Origin: Mytilus edulis
Taxonomy: Eukaryota; Mollusca; Bivalvia; Mytilida; Mytilidae
Assembly (NCBI RefSeq): GCF_963676685.1
Contig: NC_092353.1
Span: forward strand, 4,926,207-4,990,206
Direction of reading: 5' to 3'
DNA: 64,000 bases
Under the pieces are notes generated by a model, which made no database searches, had not been told where the DNA came from, and saw nothing but the letters and a program-made list of their open reading frames with translations. Made by a program: the position numbers and the translations under genes. Positions 46,357 to 57,310 of this stretch are shown one piece after another. Position 1 is the first letter of the stretch, and each line of letters opens with the position of its first letter.

Positions 46357-46904
46357 GTATTGTAATCACTTCATCATGTATGTATTGGTTACAAGAGCGC
46401 AATTATTCGTAATGCATTTTCCATAGGGTTCCAGTGGTTTTCCGTATTTTTTTCTCGAAGACTTCACAATCTATGGAAAAACGGATAGCAGTTCTTGTTA
46501 CTCGAAATACCAGTGTTGCATTACTACCCAAAAAAATGTAAATGGTCATGCGGGAAAATTGACAAAAATACAGTTGAAAAAGCTCGTCTATTTTTTCGCT
46601 TAATGAAAAGGCATATTTTTAATGACTTCGACGTGCATAAATGGAAGATATTTTCTATACTTTGTAAAATGTGAATATGACTTTCTGCATTTTTTAAACC
46701 TGATTAGACAAGCTTTAGATTAAAAGTAATTTCAACCCTGTATCATCTTATCAGAAGCCATACAGGATTATATTCTGAGTACTATCTCAAACTTGCCGGT
46801 AAAATGTTAACAAATAATTGCGCTCTTGTAACCTATATAACAGAATGTTTTGTAGTGTTCAGTTTTAATCGACTTCAAAATGAATTTGCGGTCGTATCTT
46901 TAGG

Positions 46905-47140
46905 ACAATTTGTGTGGTGTACAATGTGTAGGTATGGTACAATGTATTGGTGTGGTACAATGTATGGGCGTGGTATAACGTATGGACGTATGTACAATGC
47001 ATGGGTCTGGTACAATGTATGTATGTGATAAAATGCATGCACGTGGTATAATATATGGGTGTGGTACAATGTATGGACGTACATTTATGAATCATAAAAT
47101 GTACGGGAATGGCACAACGTATGTGCGTGGTACTGGTATA
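46905..47140 (+). repeat. Minisatellite of TGGTACAATGTATGGGCG-type units
   Basis: Irregular units of about 17-20 bp (GGTACAATGTATGG, GTGGTATAACGTATGG) run through ~230 bp. Open frames on both strands here (YHTHILYH.., CGTMYGRG..) are repeat artefacts. Confidence 0.85.
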
Positions 47141-47464
47141 ATGTTAATGTCAGCATATTCGAACACATTTTTTGCCCCCGAGCCGACAAGTATTTCCTAT
47201 TAATTCTCGATGGTGCTAACTTAGCAAAAAAGGAACATTATCAATTGTAAAGTCTTCTGTGATCATTGTATGGTATACTGCAATAAATGCGAGCAGTACA
47301 ATGTATACGTGTAATGTTTTGTTTTCACGAAATCACAATTCGAATACATTCTAATGATTCTGTTAATGATAACCATTCAAAAGCGATTAAGAACATTAGA
47401 TAGAGAATATTTGATTCTAGCAAGATTCTTGAGTGATCTCTGTCTTGTACCTTTGATAACTATT

Positions 47465-47825
47465 TACACCACTGGGTCGTTGCCACTGCTGGTGGACGTT
47501 TCGTCCTCGAGGGTATCACCAGCCCAGTAGTCAACACTTCTGTGCTGACATGAATATCAATAATGTGGTCATTTCTATAAATTTCATGTTTACAAAACTT
47601 TGAATTGTTCGAAAAACTAAGGATTTTCTTATCCCAGGTATAGATTACCTTAGCCGTATTTGGTACAACTTTTTGGAATTTTGGATCCTCAATGCTCTTC
47701 AACCTTGTACTTTTTTGGATTTACAAATATTTTGATATGAGCGTCACTGATGAGTCTTATGTAGACGAAATGCGCGTCTGGCGTACTAAATTATAATCCT
47801 GGTACCTTTGATAACTATTGGCATT
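47465..47825 (-). repeat. Dispersed repeat B copy in Sushi intron 2
   Basis: Near-match of 24750-25080: GGTGGACGTTTCGTCCTCGA, CCCAGTAGTCAACAC and GAGCGTCACTGATGAGTCTT. Confidence 0.85.
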
Positions 47826-48054
47826 TGCTTTTAAAAAACATTATGCTTATCTAAATATGCAATACCCACACGTGTCACGCTCCCTCCACATATAAAAAAA
47901 CGTGCCGCCACTAGTGCTTAAATTGTCGTTAAACACTAATTAAACATTCAATCAATCTTATTAAGTATATTTTAAACGCGTGTAACGTGTAGTATGCTCA
48001 TTCAACACTAACATCAGCACTAACAAGTTGACAATATAAACTTTCATGTAGTAA

Positions 48055-49312
48055 GGGACCGGTCAAAATTTATCTACACATAGGACCGGTGCAAAGTGCA
48101 GTAGGACAGATACTTTTTTTCCGGAATCGTTTTTGTTGGGACATCACGTTTTTCACAGATAATATCCATAGGACACAAGTTTTTTTTCAAACGATTACCT
48201 TGAAATAATTTTTAATACATTTATAACAAAACTTAAAATAACAAGTATAATATACAATATGTAAAAATAAAAATTATTATTATAAAAATTCAGATAGGCA
48301 TCTTTATTTTTTTTTTTATAACTTTTTCAAATCAACTTGGATTTTCATCAAACTATGCAGCTATCTTAGATATATATCAAGCTTACTGAATCCCATTTCA
48401 TTTAGTTTTTTGTTGTATTGCTGTCAAATTCAAGAATTAAATTAATCTAGGTCAAAAAAGCTAGAATTTGCAGTTCGAACAAAATAGAGATAGTACACTT
48501 TAATTTTTTTTATAACTTTTTAAATTCAACTTGGATTTTCATCAAACTATGCAGCTATCTTAGATATATATCAAGCTTACTGAATCCAATGTCATTTAGT
48601 TTTTTGTTGTTTTGCTGTAAAATTTAATTTCACTTATATGGTGAAGTGCAACATTTGAACATACGTCATGTACATCATGTACATTACATCATCCAACAAA
48701 GTAGCAAAAATTCGGGGGTCACATCAGGTACATTTTCTGCAAGTGGGAAAATGTTAAAGCAATTATTACCATTCCTAATAAAAAACACATTCCAAGGCAA
48801 CCTATGGGTCTTCAGGTTAAAATATATATAGAGAGTTCAACCAAATGCTATTGAATTTCATGTTTCTCCTGGAGCTTGTTTTTATAATTAATATTTAAAG
48901 GTATTCATAAAATTCTATATAAGATACATGCAGCTTCATTAATTTTTCAGTTTAACAAACACCTATTTGTGGTTTGATTGCATTATGCAATGTCTTTGTT
49001 TTTTTCAATGCTATATTCATAGTATAATTTATGATAATGCCATGCCTGTAATTGTATGTGAATCAACAAAATAAAACATGAAACTGTTGCTTTTGATCAT
49101 ATTATAAAGACAACATATGTTAAATGCCTCTATTAAGTATACTTTTATTTACAATACATTGGAAAAGTAGGATAGGACACCAACTTTTTTATTACTAAGT
49201 TGGCATAGGACATCATTTTTTGTTCAGTCAGAAAGCGATAGGGTTGTAACTTTTATTAAATGTTTTTATTTTTTGCACCGGTCCTATGTGACGATAAATT
49301 TTGACCGGTCCC
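48055..49312. mobile_element. 1258-bp inverted-repeat element with TAA target duplication
   Basis: Both ends share ~38 bp: GGGACCGGTCAAAATTTATC, then ACATAGGACCGGTGC. TAA flanks it on both sides (48052-48054, 49313-49315), as in Harbinger-type insertions. Inside, a ~120-bp stretch (TCAACTTGGATTTTCATCAA, GCAGCTATCTTAGATATATA) is directly repeated at about 48330 and 48520. Non-coding, so non-autonomous. Its right end is 32 bp (after the TSD) from Sushi exon 3. Confidence 0.85.
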
Positions 49313-49347
49313 TAAGGTTAATATTTAAATTTTATATTTTATTACAG

Positions 49348-49438
49348 AGATATTAAAGTGGTGGGTATACCTTGTTTGTGTTGTTGCCGCAATTATTCTG
49401 CTTCCCTGTATCCTACCAAGGATATATGCGTGTATATG
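49348..49438 (+). CDS. Sushi membrane protein, exon 3 (transmembrane helix)
   Basis: 91 bp between TTTTATTACAG and GTACGT, phase 1 in, phase 2 out. It encodes EILKWWVYLVCVVAAIILLP then CILPRIYACIW, a single hydrophobic helix bounded by Lys/Trp outside and Arg/Lys inside. The last ~33 bp and the donor are the seed of the minisatellite that follows. Confidence 0.85.
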
Positions 49439-50015
49439 GTACGTATATACTGATTATCTGTATCCTACAAAGGGGTTAATGCGTGTATATGGTACGTATA
49501 TACTGATTATCTGTATCCTACAAAGGGGTGAATGCGTGTATATGGTACGTATATACTGATTATCTGTATCCTACAAAGGGGTTAATGCGTGTATATGGTA
49601 CGTATATACTGATTATCTGTATCCTACAAAGGGGTTAATGCTTTTATATGGTACGTATATACTTATTCTCTGTATCCTACCAAGGGTGTTTATTTGTATA
49701 TGGTAAGTATATACAGATTCTCTATATCGTATAAGGGTGTATGCTTGTATATGGTACGTACATACTGATTTCCTGTATCCTACCAAGGATATATGCTTGT
49801 ATATGGTACGTTTATACTGATTCCATGTATCCTACCAAGGGTTAATTATTTGAAGAACGAACATACTGATTCCCTGTATCCTACCAAGGTTTAATTATTG
49901 TTTATGGTACGTTTATACATTGTAATTCCATGTATTCTCCAAAATGTTATTGCTTGTATATGGTACGTAAAAATGTACATACTGAATCCATACAACCTAC
50001 CAAGGGTACATGTAT
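49406..50015 (+). repeat. ~53-bp minisatellite carrying repeated splice donors
   Basis: Units contain CTGTATCCTACCAAGG (or CTACAAAGGGG), GCGTGTATATG and a donor GTACGT or GTAAGT. Donor positions are 49439 (the exon 3 donor), 49492, 49545, 49598, 49651, 49703, 49754, 49806, 49907 and 49963: spacing 53 for the first five, then 51-56 and one degenerate double-length gap. The first unit is the exon 3 end itself. Units become more diverged with distance from the exon. Confidence 0.95.
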
Positions 50016-50039
50016 ATGTATGTATTATCTCGTGTTAAC

Positions 50040-51605
50040 AATATCAGCCGAGATGAATTTTTCGTTTCGGCAACACAGTTTATCGAAAGGTTGTAGGTAT
50101 CCCTATGGGCACTAATTGCGCCCCTTTAATAGCAGACTTGTTTTTGTACTGTTATGAATAACAGTTTATGACTAAACTCCGTAACAACTCGTCGAAATTG
50201 CATGTAATTGATAAATTCAACAACACTTACCGTTATCGTGATTATATTTTTTCGTTAAATAATCAAGAATTTTCTCAATATACTGCTGATAGTTACCCGA
50301 AGGAACTTACTTTAGATAAATCAAACATAAACGGTATTGACTGTCTTTTCCTAAATTTAGATATTTCGGTTTTAAACAAGAAACTCCACACTAAAATTTA
50401 TGACAAAAAGGACGATTTTTCGTTCCCTATTGTTAATTTTCCATTTTAAGATGGTGATGTTCCTTTTGCACCATCTTACGGTGTTTATATTTCACCACTC
50501 GTTCGCTGTGCCCGTGGCTGTTGTGATGTTTTTGATTTCAACGAACGTATTACTAATCTGCGTATTACTGGTAAATTATTAAGCCAGGGATATCGTTACC
50601 ATAAATTACTTAAAACCTTTACTAAAATGTTCCATAAATATAAAGATTTGGTTTTGTCGTTTGGTTGTACCTAAAAATTTATTTCAAACGGAAAAGCACA
50701 TCCTCATCTTTACAGAAATGATGTTAAACGTGCCCGGAAATTTAGAAATGATCCTGGTTAACTTATCACTCCTTTAAATAAACTTATTTTTAAAGGTTAC
50801 CAATTCAACACTGTAATACGATCATGATTGAATATTGTTTTCATTGGGATAAATATTGACTTTGTTATCAGTAATTTAAAAGCAAATTAAATATTACCAG
50901 TATGATATATACATATACACATTCATGGAACAAACATCTGTTGATACCTGTATCGTGGCATTGCACAAGGTCTGTTTTTCTCTGACTGTTTATGACGTCT
51001 TTACACTAAATCCATTTGAAGTTGGATGTGTACGGATTGATAATTTAGTCTTAGATGCATGATTTTTTTATTAGTTGTTAGTGGCTTAGAACTTGCTGTC
51101 ATTTAACTGCGAGTACTCTAAGATCTGTACCTAGTGTCTTTTTGTTGTTGGGATGTACAAGTACCCGGCCACGTCCACTTGTATTTTTGTCCATCTGATG
51201 ATTTAAGCCTTTTTCAACTGATTTTTATAGTTCGTTCTTATGTTGTACTGTTATACCACTGTGCCATGCTTGGGGAGGGTAGTGGTCTTGCTAACATGTT
51301 TAACCCCGTCACATTATGTATGTATGTGCCTGTCCCAAGCCAGGAGCCTGTAATTTAGTGGTTGTCGTTTTTTTATGTGTTACATATTTGTTTTTCGTTC
51401 ATTTTTTTTACATAAATAAGGCCGTTAGTTTTCTCGTTTGAATTGTTTTACATTGTCATTTCAGGGCCTTTTATAGCTGACTATGCTGTATGGGCTTAGC
51501 GCATTGTTGAAGGCCGTACGGTGACCTATAGTTGTTAGTTTCTGTGTCATTTTGGTCTCTTGTAGAGAGTTGTCTCATTGGCAATCATACCACATAATTT
51601 TTTTT
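50040..51605 (+). mobile_element. 5'-truncated reverse-transcriptase element with repeat A as its 3' tail
   Basis: 50060-50830 is a decayed reverse-transcriptase region: VVGIPMGTNCAPLIADLFLY, then YRYRDYIFSLNN where the catalytic YxDD box should be, DKKDDFSFPIVNFPF, APSYGVYISPLVRCARGC and KLLSQGYRYHKLLKTF, with several stops. The GIPMGTNCAP type is a mussel non-LTR or Penelope-like RT; class uncertain. From ~51240 a 3' tail follows, ending in repeat A (TTGAAGGCCGTACGGTGACC, CATTGGCAATCATACCACAT). Lies in Sushi intron 3. Confidence 0.75.
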
Positions 51606-52184
51606 ACAATAGAAAGACAAAAAGGTCAACAAGAGAGTGCCTTTTGTGTTGACTTACCATCGATGTTGACGTTTACAGGTGTATTAACATTGGTACCGTT
51701 ACTTGCCAGACCTCGTACTTAATCCCAAAGATAGGCATTATCATTCTATTACATATAAATAAACATTGCTTCATTAATTTTATTTGATTGGCAATGATTG
51801 AATGGTATTGTTAAAACTAAAGAAGGTTTGAAACGAAAATGCAAAACACAATGATGTTTTCAAACATAGAAAATTTTGTAAGTACCGATAAAGGACAATG
51901 TATTAAATTATGCGCTCAATTATCAATTTGTTTGCTGAATATTATTGACCGCACAAAATATCAAATTGACAACATACTATTATTTTTTTTATATTAAGCA
52001 CACAAAATGATAATGTGTGCGCACAACATATTTTTATTGAGCGAACAAAATATAATTAAATTGAGCAAACAATAATACATTTCCCTTAAAAAGAACTTCT
52101 GAAGAAGCATTCGAGTTTTTTGTCTGTAAATATCCCAAACGAGGCTCAGTAGGAATGTTATCAATTACCATTCATTCATTGCAG

Positions 52185-52383
52185 TAAAAGAAAGAGCAAA
52201 GCTGAAGACCGTAAACCTCTGACAAAGGACAAAGGTGGTTACCATGGTAAAGGAGGTGAACATCCAGGAGTATGGAGGAAGAATAAACCAATAACACCAG
52301 TAACTGATATAGGGAAACATAAACTTAGCTCACTTCAAGATAATTACTCAGGTTATCCTCACTCAAAGAACACTTATTACTGA
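52185..52383 (+). CDS. Sushi membrane protein, exon 4 (cytoplasmic tail)
   Basis: The acceptor is TTCATTCATTGCAG. The first base completes Cys, then KRKSKAEDRKPLTKDKGG is a stop-transfer-like basic stretch. The tail ends DNYSGYPHSKNTYY with TGA at 52381-52383. There are several Tyr residues but no clear ITAM, ITIM or PDZ-binding motif. Confidence 0.85.
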
Positions 52384-52934
52384 ACGTTGATTGACTTATA
52401 CCTTTATCAGTGGCTGTAAACATGTATCATAAAAGGTTCAACTTAATGTGCATTGTAAACATTGCATTTGTTGTATTGTTTTCTTACAAAATAATCTTAT
52501 GGGAACCGGTTATAGAGTTTTGAATATTTTTTTGTTGGTGTTATCTACTCACAACATAATGCCCTTGCTTTATACTTTAAAAAAATGTGTTAATTGTTTT
52601 TATTAATGAATATAATACTATTTTTTTCCACTATGGGAACATTATAAGTGGTGAATTGACCATAATGATATAAGTAGGTTCGACCACACACATACTTTTC
52701 GGTAATATCAAATTCCTAAAGACCTCTAGAAATACGGTCCTTAACATCTGATAGGTTTCCATACAACGTGTTAAGCTCTTAATCGTTCCGTTTTGAAAAA
52801 GTTGGAAATAATTGTACTCCAGATTATCAATATTCTACCGCAAACACAAAATTATCCTATTGGAAAAAAGACTTATAAAAATCACAAAGTACAACCAAGA
52901 ATTTGATTCCTGGAAAGAGGTGAACATATCAAAT

Positions 52935-53660
52935 AAATGCATCATAGATACCAGGACTAAAATTTTATATTTACGCCAGACGCGCGTTTTGTCTACAAAA
53001 GACTCATCAGTGACGCTCGAATCAAAACATGTTTTAAAAGCCAAATAAAGTACGAAGTTGAAGAGCATTGAGGACCATAAATTCCTAAAAGTTTTGCAAA
53101 TTACAGCTAAGGTAATCTATTTCTGAGGTAGAAAAGCCTTAGTTTTTCACAAATTTAAATTTAAAGTTTTATTAACAGTCAATTTATAATTATGAACATA
53201 TCAATGATAGCTCAAGTCAACACAGAAGTGCTGACTACTGGGCTGGTGATACCCTCGGGGAAATAAATCTCCACCAGCAGTGGTATCGACACAGTGGTTG
53301 CCAATAAACGCATCAGAGATACCACGATTAAAATTTTATATTTACGCCAGACGCGCGTTTCGTCTACAAAAGACTCATATCAGTAACGCTTGATTCAAAA
53401 AATGTTTTAAAAGCGGCTTAAGCCAAATAAAGTACGAAGTTTCAGAGCATTAAGGACCAAAAATTCCTATAAAGTTTTGCCAAATACAGCTAAGATAATC
53501 TATTCCTGAGGTAGAAAAGCCTTAGTTTTTCACAAATTTAAATTTAAGTTTTATTAACAGTTAATTTATAATTATGAACATATCAATGGTAACTCAAGTC
53601 AACACAGAAATGTTGACTACTACTGGCAATGAAAACCTTCACGTCAACGAAAGACAAACT
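52935..53660 (+). repeat. Two tandem copies of dispersed repeat B
   Basis: Copies of ACGCCAGACGCGCGTTTCG with TCTACAAAAGACTCATCAG, each followed by AAGAGCATTGAGGACCA-like and GAGGTAGAAAAGCCTTAGT blocks, start at about 52935 and 53305. CCTCGGGGAAATAAATCTCC lies between them. The open frames are repeat-derived. Confidence 0.85.
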
Positions 53661-53868
53661 AGATGTCCAAAACTATAAATACCGACTGAAATAACTTTTT
53701 AGAGGCTAATTCAAACTGTAAAACGAAAGTGTACTTAAATTATTCAGATAGCAATATTTTAACTACATTAAATAAATGTTCGATAACAAAAAACACAACG
53801 ATATTTTTCATTAGCATTATACGAGTATCAATGTTTAATCAATAAAGACAAATATCCAATCGATGTTA

Positions 53869-53874
53869 TTTATT
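53869..53874 (-). promoter_or_regulatory. Candidate polyadenylation signal of the C1q gene
   Basis: AATAAA on the minus strand, about 54 bp past the C1q stop codon. Confidence 0.6.
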
Positions 53875-53927
53875 CACAATTGATGTATTATGTTAAGAAC
53901 AGTAACATTCTCGAAATTAGTGTCTAA

Positions 53928-54307
53928 TCACTTCACCTTTATTAAAGTAAGGCAAGAAGTTCGGGAATTACTGTATATAAAAGAATTCGCTTCCGTCTGC
54001 ACCCATATTTCATCATTCCATTTAAGATCTATGGCAACAACAGCCGTTGCAACTACACTACCAGATGAACTTATATATCCAGTTGCAATCATCTCTCCGT
54101 TTTTGCGAATTGAAAAATTGCTTTGATCACGGGAAAAAATACTGGCTGAAATTAAGTACAGTCCATCAATTTCGATTTCAAACTTTCCAATATTTCTTAT
54201 AGCTGATATATTCTTGATATTGTACGAAGTTGATATATCATCAAATTTGACTACATGTCTAGATGGCTTATCAGTGGTATCTCGTTTTACACATGCCGTC
54301 ATTGCAA
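53928..54307 (-). CDS. C1q-domain protein exon 2 (C1q head)
   Basis: The acceptor is CTTTTTTTTTATAG. The exon starts VAMTACVKRDTTDKPSRHVV and continues through C1q core strands: VKFDDISTSYNI, NIGKFEIEIDGLYLISASIF, RKNGEMIATGYIS, VAIDLKWNDEIWVQTEA, ending CLTLIKVK. The FxxxxxGxYxxxxS and L..nDeiWV patterns are those of C1q/TNF-like heads. An ATG-started frame at 54338 is intron read-through. Confidence 0.85.
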
Positions 54308-54808
54308 CTATAAAAAAAAAAGAGAAAAAAGAATTCATTTGCTCAATGCTTTAATTCTAGATTAAGATCGAAATTGAGAAAGATCACTTTGTATACACAT
54401 GATATTGTTATTTACATTTTGTTACGGTTTAGTGAAACATATCTCATGGTGGGTATAGAGCGTTTACGTAATGTAAGATTTTCTATCTTGATATGTGTCT
54501 TCGAGTAAATCAAAACTATGATCATAATTGTTCGCAGTAAACAGCTATACAATCAAGCGTTTATGTTATACACGAGAGTTGTAAAATATTGAACATAATT
54601 ATAATGCCTGTAAGGCGTTAAGGTATGACTGTTCCAGCTTATAATGCAATTTTCTGCGTTTAAATGATAAAAGCTTCGTTCGAATCTTTTCAATTCCGTT
54701 CAAATTAATTTCGTATTTTTTTGTGGTAGAGTCGTAGTTTTATTTCAGAATCAATGAATTAAAACCCATGCATATTTCCAATCTTATCAAGACCATGTTA
54801 AAAGCATA

Positions 54809-55007
54809 CTGTGGATTCATTGTTATTCGTTGGATAGCAATTTTCGTGGATAACGTGCGTACAGGTGAACCACGAATTTAAATGATCAACACATTGCCAA
54901 TTTTCTATATGTTTGTATGCATACTTTTGCAAAACCACGAAATCAAAGATTAACGACATTTCTCAATCCACGAAAATGGGTACTCACGAAAATAAATGAA
55001 TCAACAG
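54809..55007. mobile_element. 199-bp MITE in the C1q intron
   Basis: Terminal inverted sequences CTGTGGATTCATT...TTTTCGTG and CACGAAAATAAATGAATCAACAG, with TA on both sides (54807-54808, 55008-55009). This matches a MITE common in bivalve genomes as I know them. Non-coding. Confidence 0.8.
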
Positions 55008-55456
55008 TAGAAACTTATTGTTCTGTTTTTTTTATTTACGTTCATGGCTGTAAATGTTTATTGACTTATAAACTTATTTGAAGAACGATGATATTGCAAA
55101 TGAATATTCTGTTTGTTTTTTCTCGTGCAATTGAAACGCTAGGGTTTACTTACTATTTTAGCATATTTTGCTACAAATTCATATCTAAAGCTTACAACGA
55201 TATTCTCTAATCAGAATCCTGTGTTCGACGCGTACTTTTTTACTCGTGGTGTAATTTAATTTTAATATACACACAATTGCACGGACTTATACAAAGAAGT
55301 TCCGATTTTTGCGTTTTTCATCAAAGATCAAGTCAAATGAGATGATAGTTAATTCAAATACATATAGGCCTAAACTCTATAGTACTGAATGTGTGTGTTT
55401 GCTCTTTTCTATTCTATACTTATGCGTCAATCAGTCGTATTTAAATGTACTGATAC

Positions 55457-56198
55457 CTTTTTCATCGTTGTGCAAAACTGTTCTTTTAAGACTAGATAGT
55501 GAATCTGTTACATTCTTTCTTAGAGCTGACAGCAGCGTTATGTTTGAGTCCTTTACTTTGTTATTAAGATATGCGGTAACATTGTTTAGCTCTTTGACGC
55601 TAGCTTCCGTTTGCAAGGTCATCTTATATAAAGCTTGAAAATCCTGACTTCTAGCGCGTTCATTAACACTCAACGATTGTGTTTGCGAATGAAGTTGCTT
55701 TATCTCCTGCTGGATGCCGTGTAAATCACCAAGTTGTTGAATATTCTTTAAACCTTTCAGTTCCACAATTTGTTTTGCAAGTTCGATCGTTTTATTTTGG
55801 TTTGTTAATAAAATTTGCTGTTGAATTGCATTTTCACTTTTCAAAGTTTCAAATTCATGTTGAAGTTTTGTATGATTTTGCATAAGTTCATTAAACTCAG
55901 AGTGTAGATCCGTTGTGTTTTTCGGTTTGTCTACTTCTTGTTTATATGATGCGAGAATCTGTTGAACCTGCGATGTGAAGATAGTAAATTTATTGTCAAC
56001 ATCATGCCGAAGACTTTTCGTTTCACGGCCTACTTGGTCTATGCCATTTTGAAGTTCGGTTTTTGTGTCGTATAAGTCAGACATTGTCAGGTATTGTTTA
56101 TTCCCAGATGTTAATGCTCCCGATGACTGTATGCTATTAGTATCCAAAAGGAATCCATTACTAAATGGAAACACTATTAATAGAAAAAACTTCAGCAT
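55457..56198 (-). CDS. C1q-domain protein exon 1 (signal peptide and coiled-coil stalk)
   Basis: ATG at 56198; MLKFFLLIVFPFSNG is the signal peptide. Heptad-rich, Gln/Leu/Lys-rich sequence runs for ~200 residues (EFNELMQNHTKLQHEFETLK, QEIKQLHSQTQSLSVNERA). The exon ends at GATGAAAAAG|GTATCA in phase 1. The open frame continues nine codons into the intron, which is not coding. Confidence 0.85.
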
Positions 56199-56279
56199 TT
56201 TAACGAATGGTTATTTGTTTGCTCCTGTATCATTAATTAAGACCTGTCTATTGACAACATGCAGTATCTGTGTTTAAAT

Positions 56280-56590
56280 TTTGCACTGCTAAAGTTATAA
56301 CTTATCTATATTTGTTTAATGATAGTTGATGTAATCACATTTTTCAGTCACACGACAGTCCTTGGCCCATTTTAACTTCCTAGTTGAAACCACCAGTGGA
56401 TGCATTCCCAATTACATTATTCACCTTTCTCATACTATCTTCAATAACAACATAATTATTTATCTTCAAATATATAAATAAGCGTGCATTCGCTAAAATG
56501 TTTTGCATGCTTTACTATTCGTAATTGAATTTATGTTGAAAGCGTGTAAGAAAAAGATTATACAACAAGTATTTCATCTGATAATCCAAA
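56280..56590. other. 5' flank of the C1q gene
   Basis: AT-rich flank upstream of the C1q start; no clear TATA box or conserved motif that I could support. Confidence 0.4.
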
Positions 56591-57030
56591 TGAATAAGAT
56601 AAAGGTCAGATAAACCCTGTCTCTGAAGGATATGTACGCTTAACAATCAGTCCATATGCCAAATATAGGTTATCTATTGTATATTGTAACAAACCTAACC
56701 AATGAACCATGAGGATGAGGTTACGGTTCGATGAGCTCTTTCATACAGAAATGGACGTCTTGCAATAATTCCATACACCATATATAGTTGACATATTGCT
56801 TATTGTATCTGTGATAACGAAATTCACCTTAACAAATACTAATGAACTATGAAAATTATGCTATGGTCAGATGAAACTGCCATTCAGAAATGTTAATCGG
56901 GCAATTATTATTTGCAACAAAATAGTTGACGTACTGCCTATAGTATCTGAAATACAGATTAGACCATGAAAGGAAGTCAAACCCTTTTGTCAAAAATGTT
57001 GACCTTGCAAGAATACCATATGTATTTTAC
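56590..57030 (-). repeat. ~145-bp tandem repeat, minus orientation, about three units
   Basis: Reverse-complement form of the repeat at 1-720: CAATGAACCATGAGGATGAG, CCATACACCATATATAGTTG and GACATATTGC / GACGTACTGCC blocks at ~145-bp spacing. Confidence 0.75.
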
Positions 57031-57054
57031 TAAAAAAAAAACGAGGTCTCACCT

Positions 57055-57310
57055 TTGATTTTGCCATTTGATTAGGGACTTTTCGTTTTGAATTTTTCTT
57101 CATATTGGTTTCATTAGAAATGTTTGAATTTGCCAGAAGTAGAGTACTTCAAACTATCAGAACCGACAGTTGGTTCTGTAAATAAAGGCAACTGTAGTTT
57201 ACCGCTGTTCGAAATTCATAAATCGATAGAGAAAAAAAACCAAATCCGGGTTACAAACTAAAACTGAGAGAAACGCATCAAATATAAGAAGGAGAACTAC
57301 TGTAAAAACC
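57055..57310. repeat. Two pieces of dispersed repeat C, head to head
   Basis: 57055-57120 (+): ATTAGGGACTTTTCGTTTTG. 57175-57310 (-): CTGTAAATAAAGGCAACTGT, CGGGTTACAAACTAAAACTG. Confidence 0.7.

Larger units (their letters stand above)
42919..52383 (+). other. Gene span: single-Sushi-domain type I membrane protein, complete
   Basis: Four coding exons (42919-42985, 46174-46356, 49348-49438, 52185-52383) join in frame to exactly 180 codons (179 residues plus stop). Order of parts: signal peptide (residues 1-~21), one Sushi/CCP domain (~24-82), one transmembrane helix (~87-112), then a basic juxtamembrane stretch and a ~60-residue tail rich in Lys, Gly and Tyr. CCP domains bind other extracellular proteins, including complement-like factors and ligands of adhesion receptors. 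A single CCP on a short membrane stub suggests a small receptor or co-receptor. I recognise no orthologue. All three introns contain mobile elements or repeats. Exon 3 is unusual in having its end repeated ~10 times downstream. Confidence 0.8.
53928..56198 (-). other. Gene span: secreted coiled-coil C1q-domain protein, complete
   Basis: Two exons, 55457-56198 and 53928-54307, join in phase 1 to give exactly 374 codons (373 residues plus stop). Parts: signal peptide (~1-15), a short Ser/Thr spacer, a long coiled-coil stalk (~45-245) with at least six N-x-S/T sites, then a C1q globular head (~262-373). There is no collagen region. C1q-domain proteins are secreted trimers that bind diverse ligands; bivalves have hundreds and use many as immune lectin-like factors. 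The coiled coil would replace collagen as trimer-former. The intron holds a 199-bp MITE. Confidence 0.85.

Noticed and set aside
46804-47095. Overlapping Tyr/His- and Cys/Gly-rich open frames
   Set aside because: Products of the TGGTACAATGTATGG minisatellite read on both strands.
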